64,000 bases of DNA from Danxiaibacter flavus (GTDB taxonomy: Bacteria > Bacteroidota > Bacteroidia > Chitinophagales > Chitinophagaceae): NCBI RefSeq assembly GCF_041060425.1, contig NZ_JAULBC010000006.1:496001-560000 (forward strand). The letters are read 5' to 3'. The notes under the pieces were generated by a model. The model was not told the DNA's origin. It ran no database searches and saw nothing but the letters and a program-made list of their open reading frames with translations. The translations under genes were made by a program, and so were the position numbers. Shown piece after piece: positions 26,540 through 35,816 of the stretch. How positions within the stretch are numbered: the stretch's first letter is position 1; each line of letters begins with the position of its first letter.

Positions 26540-29500
26540 ATGAAAAGAGCTCACATTTCAGGTAAGTTTGTTGTAATACCCTTACAACGTTTACTATGCC
26601 TGCTCACTACATTTTTACTTGCTGCCGGCTTGCACGCGCAAGACGTAATTAAGGTTACCGGAACTGTTACAGATGCTTCAAAGAATGCACCCATTGCAGG
26701 TGTGTCGGTTGGTATCAAGGATGGAAAAGTTGCAACTGCAACCGATGATAAGGGAAGCTTTACAGTAAGCGTTAGCAAAAACGCAGTGCTTGTATTTTCT
26801 TTTATAGGTTTTGCATCTCAGGAGGTTGCTGTAAATGGCAAATCTGTTGTAAATGCAAGCTTAAAAGCTACTGAAAGTAATTTGAACGACGTGATTGTGG
26901 TTGGTTACGGCAGTACTAAAAAAGCTACTTTAACCGGTTCTGTTGCTTCAGTAAAAGGAGATGTATTGCAGAAGTCTCCCTTACCAAACGTGACCAACTC
27001 ACTGGGTGGTCGTCTGCCTGGTTTGGTTGCTGTTACACGTACCGGCGAACCTGGTAACGATGCGTCTTTATTGAGAATAAGAGGATCGAATACATTAGGC
27101 GACAACTCTCCGTTAATTGTAGTTGACGGTATCGCTAACAGAAGTATTGACAGACTTGATCCTGCAGACATTGCTTCCGTAAACGTACTTAAAGATGCTT
27201 CCGCTGCCATCTATGGTGCGCAGGCTGCTAACGGTGTAATTCTTGTAACAACAAAACGCGGTTTGTCAGGTAAGCCACAGTTGCAGATCAACATGAATGG
27301 TGCGATGACTTCTCCAACTGTATTGCCTAAGATGGCTGATGCTGCAACCTATGCACAGTTGATCAATGAGATCAAACATTATGCAAATGAGCCACTGCGT
27401 TATACAGATGAAGACATCCAGAAGTATAAGGATGGTTCTGATCCCTGGGGACATCCAAATACAGACTGGTTTAAAGAAACAGTAAAGCCGTGGTCACCAC
27501 AATACTATGGTAACATGTCACTAAGTGGTGGTTCTGATAATATCAAGTATCTTATCTCTATTGGTCACAATTACCAGGATGGAATGTACTACAATAGTGC
27601 AACCAATTATTCTCAAACAAATTTCAGAAGTAATATTGATGCGAAGATCTCAAACAGTATCAAGTTAAGTCTTGATCTGCAAGGTAACCAGGAAAACAGG
27701 AACTATTCCGGCATTACCGGGGAAGGTGCATTAAATCCTTTCTGGGCAATGAACCGTGCATATCCTTATCTGCCTGCAAGATGGCCCAACGGCTTGCCTG
27801 GTCCGGATGTTGAGTACGGTGCAAACTCTACAGTGATCGTAACGGATGCAACGGGCTACGATAAAAACATTGCTTATATTTTTCAAAGTAATTTGAAATT
27901 GGATATCAGCATACCATGGGTTAAAGGTTTAAGTGTCACAGGTAATGCATCTTTCGATAAAAACTTGCTTACCAGAAAGCTATTTCAAAAACCCTGGTAC
28001 TTGTACACACTTACGGGATATGATGCAAATAACCAACCCATCCTTACAAAAGGCATCAGAGGGTTTTCTGATGCAAGGTTGACAGAATCTCTGAATAATA
28101 CACAACGCACTACTCTTAATGCTTTGATCAATTATGAAACAACTATTGGTACCGATCATGCAGTTAAAGCATTATTGGGTACGGAACGTATTTCAGGTGA
28201 TTTGATGTTCTTCTCCGCTTATCGCAGAAACTTTACTTCAACTGCACTTGATGAATTATTTGCTGGTGGTGATCTGTTAAAAGATAATACCGGTACAGCC
28301 AGCCAGAATGCGCGTTTAAATTACTTCGGTCGTGTGAACTATGCCTATCAGGGAAAATATCTTGCAGAATTTGTGTTCAGATATGATGGCTCTTACATCT
28401 TCCCCGAGCATAAACAGTACGGTTTCTTCCCTGGTGTATCACTAGGCTGGCGTGTCTCCCAGGAAAATTTTTGGAAGAACAATATCAGCTTCATCAATGA
28501 GTTGAAGATCCGTGGTTCTCTTGGCAGAACAGGTAATGACCGCATCGATCCATACCAGTTCCTGTCAAGCTATGGCTACAGCGGCACATATGTGTTCAAT
28601 AGTGGTGTAGCTGTTAAACAGGTGAGTGAATTACGTATTCCCAATCCTGATGTTACCTGGGAAATTGCAGACCAGGGCAATATCGGTTTTGATGCACAAT
28701 TGTTCAACGGAAAATTGTCTATCACCGCAGATTACTTCCACAACTATCGTTCAAATATCCTTTGGTGGAGAAACGCTTCAGTGCCTGCAACAACAGGTTT
28801 GTCATTGCCAAGACAGAACATTGGAGAGGTACTTAACCAGGGCTTTGAAACACAGGTAGGCTATAATAACCGTGCAGGTGCATTTACTTACGCGGTATCT
28901 GCTAACGTGGCGTATGCTAAAAATAAGATCATGTTCTGGGATGAAACGCCTGGTGTGCCAAGCTATCAGCAAACAACAGGACACCCGATGAATGCGCAGC
29001 TGTACTACCAGGCAATCGGCGTGTTCAGAGATCAGAAAGCAGTTGATAATTATCCGCACTGGGCCGGTGCCCGTCCTGGTGATTTGATCTTTGAAGATGT
29101 AAATAAAGATGGTAAAATAGATGGACTTGATCAGAAAAGAGACTATAAGACAGATATTCCAACTGTTACCGGCGGATTTTCATTCGATCTTGGCTATAAG
29201 AACTTTTATCTGTCAGGTTTGATCCAGGGAGCAGCAGGAGCAGAAAGATCTTACCGTACGTTCTCCGGAGAAGCCGGAAACTTTTTGGTACATGATATTG
29301 AAGGCCGCTGGACAGAAGATAACATTGATGCGAAGAAACCAAGAACATGGAACCGTAGTAAAGAATACTGGATGACAGATGGTGCGCCAAACAATACTTA
29401 CTGGGTAAGAAGCAGTGATTACCTGAGATTGAAGAGTGTTGAACTGGGTTATAATTTTTCAAGCAGCCTGATTAAGAAATGGGGACTTACCGGACTGAGG

Positions 29501-29653
29501 ATTTATGTAAGCGGTGCGAACCTGATTACCATTACAAAAATGCAGGACTTCGACCCTGAATCTCCTAACCAGGATGACAGATCAATTTGGGTAAATAGCC
29601 AGGTGTATCCGCTGATGAAGGTTTTAAACGCAGGTCTATCTGTTAATTTCTAA
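26540..29653 (+). CDS. SusC/RagA family TonB-linked outer-membrane transporter
   Basis: A 1037-residue protein with signal peptide (cleavage near LHAQ, residue 34). A carboxypeptidase-regulatory-like domain follows (VTGTVTDASKNAPIAGVSV, about 40-115), then the TonB box DVIVVGYGSTKK, the plug (about 125-250, with LLRIRGSNTLGDNSPL and DRLDPADIASVNVLKDAS), and a 22-strand barrel ending in the aromatic terminus SVNF. SusC proteins import oligosaccharides through a SusD-lidded channel in a TonB-dependent way. It is followed 10 bp later by susD. No hybrid two-component or ECF/anti-sigma regulator is next to it, and the N-terminus lacks a signalling (STN) domain. Confidence 0.95.
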   Translation: MKRAHISGKFVVIPLQRLLCLLTTFLLAAGLHAQDVIKVTGTVTDASKNAPIAGVSVGIKDGKVATATDDKGSFTVSVSKNAVLVFSFIGFASQEVAVNGKSVVNASLKATESNLNDVIVVGYGSTKKATLTGSVASVKGDVLQKSPLPNVTNSLGGRLPGLVAVTRTGEPGNDASLLRIRGSNTLGDNSPLIVVDGIANRSIDRLDPADIASVNVLKDASAAIYGAQAANGVILVTTKRGLSGKPQLQINMNGAMTSPTVLPKMADAATYAQLINEIKHYANEPLRYTDEDIQKYKDGSDPWGHPNTDWFKETVKPWSPQYYGNMSLSGGSDNIKYLISIGHNYQDGMYYNSATNYSQTNFRSNIDAKISNSIKLSLDLQGNQENRNYSGITGEGALNPFWAMNRAYPYLPARWPNGLPGPDVEYGANSTVIVTDATGYDKNIAYIFQSNLKLDISIPWVKGLSVTGNASFDKNLLTRKLFQKPWYLYTLTGYDANNQPILTKGIRGFSDARLTESLNNTQRTTLNALINYETTIGTDHAVKALLGTERISGDLMFFSAYRRNFTSTALDELFAGGDLLKDNTGTASQNARLNYFGRVNYAYQGKYLAEFVFRYDGSYIFPEHKQYGFFPGVSLGWRVSQENFWKNNISFINELKIRGSLGRTGNDRIDPYQFLSSYGYSGTYVFNSGVAVKQVSELRIPNPDVTWEIADQGNIGFDAQLFNGKLSITADYFHNYRSNILWWRNASVPATTGLSLPRQNIGEVLNQGFETQVGYNNRAGAFTYAVSANVAYAKNKIMFWDETPGVPSYQQTTGHPMNAQLYYQAIGVFRDQKAVDNYPHWAGARPGDLIFEDVNKDGKIDGLDQKRDYKTDIPTVTGGFSFDLGYKNFYLSGLIQGAAGAERSYRTFSGEAGNFLVHDIEGRWTEDNIDAKKPRTWNRSKEYWMTDGAPNNTYWVRSSDYLRLKSVELGYNFSSSLIKKWGLTGLRIYVSGANLITITKMQDFDPESPNQDDRSIWVNSQVYPLMKVLNAGLSVNF

Positions 29654-29663
29654 ACACTGAACA

Positions 29664-31436
29664 ATGAGAAACTTAAATAACTTATATAAATCGATTCTTT
29701 GCCTGGCTTTCATATTATCGTTTGCGTCCTGCGCAAAAGACTATCTGAATAAGAAGCCATTAGATCAGTTTTCTTCAGAAGATGTATGGGGCGATCCTGC
29801 ACTTACGGAAGCTTTTGTAAATAAGATTTACGGAGATATCGGGTGGGGATGGGACTTCAATGCCGGTACTGTTGATGAGTCCCGCAGCCGCCAGGAAGCA
29901 AGCTTTGATATTGGTAACTGTCTTGTTACGCCTGACAACGCCAATAACTGGGGTAACTGGAACGGCAACTATGCTGACATTCGCGCTTGTAATATTTTTC
30001 TTGATAAAGTGTCTGAAATGACATTTGATAAAGCACTTGTAGACAGGATGACCGGTGAGGTTACATTCCTGCGCGCATGGGACTACCACAACCTTGTTAG
30101 TTATTTTGGCGGAGTACCGCTGGTTACAAAAGTGTATGGCCTGAATGATGATTTTAATATTGAACGCAGCTCTTATGAAGATTGCATCAACTTTATTGTA
30201 AGTGAGTGCGACAAGGCGGCAGCGTTATTACCTGATGTAGAGACAGGCGATAATCTTGGCCGTGCAACAAAAGGTGCAGCGCTTGCATTGAAAGCAAGAA
30301 CATTGCTTTATGCAGCAAGTGATCAGCACAATCCAACAAAAAACCAATTTCTTACAAACGGTTTTTCCAATCCGGAGTTGCTGGGGTACAAAACAGACGA
30401 TAAAATAAATCGCTGGACAGCGGCAAAGAATGCAGCTAAAGCAGTTATGGACATGAATCTTTATGGTTTATACCAGGCTGTTCCGGCTCCTGGTTCTTCT
30501 CCTGCAGACAATTACGCTTCTATCTTTACTTCCAAACTGCCTACCCAGGAGGATATTTTTATCCGCTTCTTCAATGCAGCTATTGGTAAAGGTGTTAACG
30601 GCTGGGACGTAACACCAAACGGATGGTATGGCAACGGTGGTGTAGGTGCTGTAAATGAATTGGTGGATTCTTATGAAATGAGCGATGGAACTAAATTCAG
30701 CAGGGACAACGCAGCCCAGGCAAAAGAGCCATACAAAAACAGGGACCCTCGTTTTTACGGAACAATTCTGTACGAAGGTGCCAAATGGAGGCCGCGCCCC
30801 AAAGACCTGCAGAGCCTTGATCCCGTTGGTGTTTTCCAGACAGGAACATGGGAAAAATGGGAAAATGGTCAAAAAGTAAATGTGTACGGACTTGATTCCC
30901 GTAACAGTGTTGCCAACTCATGGAACAACAATACTTCCGGCGCAACCATGAAGAAATACATTGATCCGAATGTTGATATCCAGGTAACTTATCAAGATTT
31001 AACCTTCAGATATTTCCGGTATGGAGAAATACTCTTAAATTACGCCGAAGCTTGCATTGAGTTAGGTCAGTATGAAGAAGCCAAGACTTACATGAATATG
31101 ATTAGGACCAGAGCCGGAATGCCAAATATTCCAGCTTCAGAAACCGGAGATGCATTGCGCCAGCGCTTGCGTAACGAAAGACGAGTTGAACTTGCATATG
31201 AAGGACACAGATTTTTTGATGTTCGCAGATGGTTAATTGCAGACCAGGCTTATCATACCATGCACGGCGTGAGTGTTTTATACCCGCTGAATCCCGATCA
31301 TACAACAGCAACGATACCCCAGATTACACCAATTGAAATTCAGTTAGGTGCGTGGTTAGACAAATGTTATTTCTTCCCCATCGCGAGAAGCGAGGTGAAC
31401 AAGAATAACAAATTAGTGCAGAACCCAGGTTATTAA
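29664..31436 (+). CDS. SusD/RagB family nutrient-binding lipoprotein
   Basis: A 590-residue lipoprotein with lipobox near FASC (Cys about residue 23). The SusD signature elements are present: KDYLNKKPLDQFS after the Cys, AEVTFLRAW-like (TGEVTFLRAWDYHNLVSYFGGVP), TPR-like helices, the RYGEILLNYAEACIEL segment and the C-terminal RRVELAYEGHRFFDVRRW motif. It forms the surface lid of the SusC transporter and binds the incoming glycan. It is co-transcribed with susC (10-bp gap) and followed by a strong hairpin that could reduce expression of the downstream genes. Confidence 0.95.
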   Translation: MRNLNNLYKSILCLAFILSFASCAKDYLNKKPLDQFSSEDVWGDPALTEAFVNKIYGDIGWGWDFNAGTVDESRSRQEASFDIGNCLVTPDNANNWGNWNGNYADIRACNIFLDKVSEMTFDKALVDRMTGEVTFLRAWDYHNLVSYFGGVPLVTKVYGLNDDFNIERSSYEDCINFIVSECDKAAALLPDVETGDNLGRATKGAALALKARTLLYAASDQHNPTKNQFLTNGFSNPELLGYKTDDKINRWTAAKNAAKAVMDMNLYGLYQAVPAPGSSPADNYASIFTSKLPTQEDIFIRFFNAAIGKGVNGWDVTPNGWYGNGGVGAVNELVDSYEMSDGTKFSRDNAAQAKEPYKNRDPRFYGTILYEGAKWRPRPKDLQSLDPVGVFQTGTWEKWENGQKVNVYGLDSRNSVANSWNNNTSGATMKKYIDPNVDIQVTYQDLTFRYFRYGEILLNYAEACIELGQYEEAKTYMNMIRTRAGMPNIPASETGDALRQRLRNERRVELAYEGHRFFDVRRWLIADQAYHTMHGVSVLYPLNPDHTTATIPQITPIEIQLGAWLDKCYFFPIARSEVNKNNKLVQNPGY

Positions 31437-31454
31437 TTTTATAAAGTATCATGT

Positions 31455-31493
31455 TGGTTTGGTCATTTAAAAATCAGATAAATGACCAAACCA
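31455..31493 (+). terminator. 15-bp stem hairpin between susD and the cytochrome gene
   Basis: TGGTTTGGTCATTTA (31455-31469) pairs perfectly with TAAATGACCAAACCA (31479-31493) around a 9-nt loop, followed by TTTTG. It lies in the 81-bp gap after susD. It may be an attenuator or RNA-processing site rather than a full stop, since the next gene follows at once. Confidence 0.7.
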
Positions 31494-31517
31494 TTTTGAA
31501 TTAAAACAAGCGCAACT

Positions 31518-34238
31518 ATGAAGAAAAGGAGAAATTTTGATTGTCATTCCATGCTTAAAAAGCTGCAGTTATTTACGGGAGGGGCTTTATGTCTGTTGTA
31601 TGTCTCTTGTAAAAACAGCAGCGATTTAAAGGCTGATTCAAAACTATCATCAGATCCCAAGGTGGCCAACCTTAAGCTGCCTGAAGGTTTTCACGCAGAT
31701 CACCTGTATGGGCCTTCAGAAAACGAAGAAGGTTCATGGGTGTCCATGACATTCGATGACAAAGGCAGGCTGATCGCTTCAGATCAGTACGGTACATTGT
31801 ATCGTATGCAATTGCCTGCAATTGGTGATACTGTTACCAAAGTAAAAATTGAACGTATCGCTGTTCCGGAAAAAGATACGGCAAACAACAAAGTAGATAT
31901 CGGTTATGCGCACGGCTTGTTGTGGGCATTCAACAGCTTGTATGTGATGATCAATCACAACAGCGATAGTGCTTTTGAAAAAGGAAGTGGTTTGTACCGT
32001 TTGCAGGATACTAATGGTGACGATCAGTTTGATAAAATCACGTTGCTGAAAAAGCTGGAAGGCGAAGGTGAGCATGGTCCTCATAGTATTGTTTTATCCC
32101 CGGATAAAAAATCATTGTATGTAATTGCCGGTAACTTCACAAAGATCCCTGAGATGAATCGTTACCGCAGTAAACCAGATTCTAAAATTGACAACATTCT
32201 TCCGCTAGTTAAAGATCCTAACGGGCATGATAACACCGTAAACTGGCACGGCGGCTGGATTGCTCACGTTGATTCCACCGGTAACGACTGGGAACTGATC
32301 AGCTCTGGTTTCCGCAATCCATTTGACCTTGCGTTCAACGATGTTGGCGATATGTTTACTTATGATTCAGATATGGAGTGGGATTTTGGTACCCCATGGT
32401 ATCGCCCTACTCGTATTTGTCACGTGACAAGCGGAAGTGAATTTGGATGGAGACCAGGTACAGACAAATGGTCACCGGTATTTCCTGATAACCTTCCTGC
32501 AATATTAAATGTTGGCCAGGGTTCACCAACAAACGTTGTATCCGGTGCCAATAGTCATTTTCCTGAAAAATACCGCAAGTCAATTTTTGCTTTTGACTGG
32601 AGTTTTGGTATCATCTACGCGATTCATCTTGACGCCGAAGGTGCTTCTTATAAAGCAAAAGGAGAGGAGTTTGTATCCGGTTCACCACTGCCATTAACAG
32701 ATGGAGTTGTTGGTCCTGATGGAGCATTATATTTCCTCACAGGAGGTCGCAGACTGGAATCTGATCTTTATCGCGTTTACTATAAAGACAGTAAGGATAA
32801 TACTGATGCGTTGAAAGCGCCTGAATTAACAGATGCACAAAAGCTTCGCAGAAAGCTGGAGGAGTACCATGGTGCGCCTAAAGCCGGTGCAGTAGATTTT
32901 GCATGGCCTTATTTGAAAGATAATGACAGGTTCATCCGTTTTGCAGCAAGAATTGCAGTAGAAAATAATCCTGTAAGTGAATGGAAAGCTAAAGCACTGG
33001 CAGAAAAAGATCCGGTTGCTTTAACACAGGCGATGATAGCCCTGGCCCGTAAAGGTGATCCTAATGATAAAGCTCAGGCATTAAATGCTTTGCAGCAGGT
33101 TGATTATGCAAAATTATCTGAATCACAGCAGATAGATCTGTTACGTGCATTTGAATTGGTATTCGCGCGTATGGGTGCGCCTGATGCTATTTCAAAAACG
33201 GCTGTAATTGCTTATTTGAATCCGCATTATCCTGCAAAAGGTGGTAATGAACTAAACAGGGAATTGAGCAAACTGCTTGGGTTCCTGGATGCGCCCGACT
33301 TTGTTGCTAAAACAGTTCCATTGTTGGCAGAAGCTAAAGATGATAACAGTTCCGGACAGGAAACATTTACAAAATCATCTGACCTTATCATGCGTAATCC
33401 GCAATACGGAATGGATATCGCAGGTATGCTTTCAAAAGTTCCGCCAATGCAGGCCACTTTCTATGCAACCGTTTTAAGCCAGGTAAAAACTGGTTGGACA
33501 CCTCAAACGCAGGAGACTTATTTCAAATGGTTCAACAGTGCGTTTGATTACAAAGGGGGACACAGCTTTATAGGCTTTATTGATGGTGCAAGAAAGAAAG
33601 GTTTGGAAAATGTATCTAAAGATAAGTTTGCTTATTACGATAAAATGTCAGGCGAAACACTGGCCAATAGTTCTAATACAAACCTTGCAAAAGGCGCAAT
33701 GCAACCAAAAGGTCCGTGGAGAAACTGGAAACTGGATGATGCAGTAAAAGTTGCAGACAGTGGTATCTATCACCGCAACTTTGAAAGAGGTAAAGCAATG
33801 TTCGCGGCTTCACTATGTATCTCTTGTCACAATATGCGTGGCGAAGGTGGAACGGCAGGCCCGGATCTTACGCAATTGGGTACGCGCTTCTCTTATAAAG
33901 ACATGTTGGAAGCCATCATTGATCCCAGCAAAACAATTTCTGACCAATACGGTGCAACTGTGTTTTATCTGAAAGATGGTAGTTCTGTTGTAGGAAGATT
34001 GATCACACAGGAAGCTGGTAAATATGTCATTTCTCAGAATCCTTTTGCGCCTCAGACTGTAAGAGAAATTCCTAAAGATGATGTGTTACGTACGAGAGTT
34101 TCAGAAGTATCGCCAATGCTTCCGGGAATGATCAACAGGTTGAATCCCGAAGAATTAAAAGATTTGCTTGCTTACCTGAAAGCTGGTGGCAATCCCAAAG
34201 ACACCATTTTCTCTGCAAAGGAAACTGCAGGAAAATAA
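31518..34238 (+). CDS. Lipoprotein membrane-bound dehydrogenase/cytochrome c fusion
   Basis: A 906-residue lipoprotein (lipobox LYVSC near residue 31; a second Met at residue 12 is an alternative start). The N-terminal about 400 residues resemble the PVC-type beta-propeller dehydrogenase domain (LPEGFHADHLYG, GLLWAFNSLYVM, GPHSIVLSPD, SGFRNPFDLAFN, VGPDGALYFLTGGRR). A HEAT-like helical middle follows, and the C-terminus is a haem-binding domain with CISCH (C767, C770, H771) and a later distal segment (DGSSVVGRLITQEAG). It probably oxidises a sugar or alcohol in the periplasm and passes electrons to haem. It sits in the SusCD locus, consistent with oxidation of imported saccharide. Confidence 0.85.
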   Translation: MKKRRNFDCHSMLKKLQLFTGGALCLLYVSCKNSSDLKADSKLSSDPKVANLKLPEGFHADHLYGPSENEEGSWVSMTFDDKGRLIASDQYGTLYRMQLPAIGDTVTKVKIERIAVPEKDTANNKVDIGYAHGLLWAFNSLYVMINHNSDSAFEKGSGLYRLQDTNGDDQFDKITLLKKLEGEGEHGPHSIVLSPDKKSLYVIAGNFTKIPEMNRYRSKPDSKIDNILPLVKDPNGHDNTVNWHGGWIAHVDSTGNDWELISSGFRNPFDLAFNDVGDMFTYDSDMEWDFGTPWYRPTRICHVTSGSEFGWRPGTDKWSPVFPDNLPAILNVGQGSPTNVVSGANSHFPEKYRKSIFAFDWSFGIIYAIHLDAEGASYKAKGEEFVSGSPLPLTDGVVGPDGALYFLTGGRRLESDLYRVYYKDSKDNTDALKAPELTDAQKLRRKLEEYHGAPKAGAVDFAWPYLKDNDRFIRFAARIAVENNPVSEWKAKALAEKDPVALTQAMIALARKGDPNDKAQALNALQQVDYAKLSESQQIDLLRAFELVFARMGAPDAISKTAVIAYLNPHYPAKGGNELNRELSKLLGFLDAPDFVAKTVPLLAEAKDDNSSGQETFTKSSDLIMRNPQYGMDIAGMLSKVPPMQATFYATVLSQVKTGWTPQTQETYFKWFNSAFDYKGGHSFIGFIDGARKKGLENVSKDKFAYYDKMSGETLANSSNTNLAKGAMQPKGPWRNWKLDDAVKVADSGIYHRNFERGKAMFAASLCISCHNMRGEGGTAGPDLTQLGTRFSYKDMLEAIIDPSKTISDQYGATVFYLKDGSSVVGRLITQEAGKYVISQNPFAPQTVREIPKDDVLRTRVSEVSPMLPGMINRLNPEELKDLLAYLKAGGNPKDTIFSAKETAGK

Positions 34239-34242
34239 TTTT

Positions 34243-34392
34243 TAAACCACGAAGACACGAACAACACAAAGAAGCACAAAGAATTTATAGAAGAAGTTTT
34301 ACGCAACCGACACAACAAAATGGCGACACGTTGAGGCTTTTTCCCATGGTTTACTCCGTGTTTCTTAGTGTTATTCGTGTCTCCGTGGTTTA
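34243..34392. repeat. 39-bp inverted repeat of the AACCACGAAGACAC type
   Basis: Arms 34243-34281 (TAAACCACGAAGACACGAAC onward) and 34354-34392 (ending TCTCCGTGGTTTA) can pair at 33 of 39 positions around a 72-nt loop. The units inside are the 9-bp class seen at 20000 and 54240. The right arm ends 41 bp before the cupin start codon. Confidence 0.8.
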
Positions 34393-34433
34393 ACTGGTTC
34401 AAATAAAAAATGTATCACTTTAATACAAATAAA

Positions 34434-35687
34434 ATGGAAACATTATCGCTTTCTCAAAACAATAACGGAAAAACTGCGACATTATCACTCGCACAAAAAG
34501 CATTGGAACAGGGACAAGGTATTTTGCGCCTGGCGCCTACATGGGTGCCTCGTTCATTTTGTGTGCCAGGTCGCAGAATAAAACTTCATCCCGATGATTA
34601 TTATGTATTAGGTGGACAACGGGGTGGTATTGACGAAAGATGGCTTTCTTCAACAACACCGGCAAAGAATGGCCCCTTAACTGGTGAGCATGAGGGCCTG
34701 AGCTTTGTTGTGGTTAACGACGGCGATAAAGGAGAGAAAGTATTATTGAAAGATGCAATAGACGAATTAAAGGGAGAACTGATAGGTGACCGTATCTGGA
34801 ATGAATACCAAAGCTGGCCAATGTATTCCAAGTTCTTCGATAATATGGGACCTTTGCCCCATCACGTGCATCACAATGATGAAAAGGCTGCTTTAATAGG
34901 TCAGAAAGGAAAGCCCGAGGCTTATTATTTTCCTCCTCAGTTGAACAACCATGGTGGTGATTTTCCTTATACATTTATTGGTATTGCGCCCGGTACAACC
35001 AAAGAGCAGATCCGCGAATGCCTGGTGAACTTTACAAAAGGAGATAACAAAATAACCAACTATTCACAGGCTTATAAATTAGAGCCGGGTACAGGTTGGG
35101 ATGTACCTCCGGGATTATTGCACGCGCCGGGAAGTATGTGTACATATGAGCCACAAAAAGCTTCCGATGTGTTTGCCATGTATCAGTCATTGGTGAATGA
35201 AGCCATCATTCCTGAAGAGTTATTATGGAACGGATCACCAAAAGAAAGCGTAGGTGATTTTGATTCATTGATTGATGTGCTTGACTGGGAGCTGAATGTT
35301 GATCCCAATACAATGGAAAACAGGTTCATGGCTCCAAAACCTGTTAAGCCCGTTGAAGAAATGAAAGCAGAAGGTTATATTGAAAATTGGGTTTGCTACA
35401 AGTCTGATGCATTTAGTGCTAAAGAATTGACTGTATTCCCGGGTGAAACTGTTGTGATAAAAGACAGCGCTGCATACGGACTTATCATGATGCAGGGGCA
35501 CGGACAAATGGGTGTGTGGGATATTGAAACACCAGCACTTATTCGTTATGGCCAGTTAACCAACGATGAATTCTTTGTAAGCGAAAAAGCAGCGAAGGAT
35601 GGGGTGAAGATTGTAAACCTTTCTGCCACAGATCCTATCGTAATGCTAAAACATTTCGGCCCGAATAATCCTGATTTGGCGAAATGA
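34434..35687 (+). CDS. Cupin protein, type I phosphomannose isomerase-like
   Basis: A 417-residue cytosolic protein from ATG 34434; an upstream ATG at 34410 would add eight residues. It has two cupin folds. The first holds a metal site of type HHVHHNDEKAAL followed by KGKPEAYYF, which resembles the H.H ... K.E.Y metal ligands of type I phosphomannose isomerases, and a later His lies in VPPGLLHAPGS. It may isomerise a sugar or sugar phosphate in the pathway encoded by the following genes. The exact substrate is unknown. It lies 195 bp after the cytochrome gene, with an inverted repeat between. Confidence 0.75.
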   Translation: METLSLSQNNNGKTATLSLAQKALEQGQGILRLAPTWVPRSFCVPGRRIKLHPDDYYVLGGQRGGIDERWLSSTTPAKNGPLTGEHEGLSFVVVNDGDKGEKVLLKDAIDELKGELIGDRIWNEYQSWPMYSKFFDNMGPLPHHVHHNDEKAALIGQKGKPEAYYFPPQLNNHGGDFPYTFIGIAPGTTKEQIRECLVNFTKGDNKITNYSQAYKLEPGTGWDVPPGLLHAPGSMCTYEPQKASDVFAMYQSLVNEAIIPEELLWNGSPKESVGDFDSLIDVLDWELNVDPNTMENRFMAPKPVKPVEEMKAEGYIENWVCYKSDAFSAKELTVFPGETVVIKDSAAYGLIMMQGHGQMGVWDIETPALIRYGQLTNDEFFVSEKAAKDGVKIVNLSATDPIVMLKHFGPNNPDLAK

Positions 35688-35694
35688 GAAAATG

Positions 35695-35806
35695 GGTGAA
35701 TGTGCAAATATGCAAATGCAAAGCACGTTGTTCTATTCGCGCATTGGCACACATGCACATTTGCATTTTTCAAATTTGCACATTTTCAAATTTGCACATT
35801 TAAAAA
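35695..35806. repeat. TGCAAAT-type array
   Basis: GTGCAAATATGCAAATGCAA at the left is answered by GCACATTTGCA, TTTGCACATTTTC and AAATTTGCACATTT at the right, so units of 7-8 bp occur in both orientations. The array ends 10 bp before ATG 35817. Confidence 0.75.
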
Positions 35807-35816
35807 TTCTAACGAT

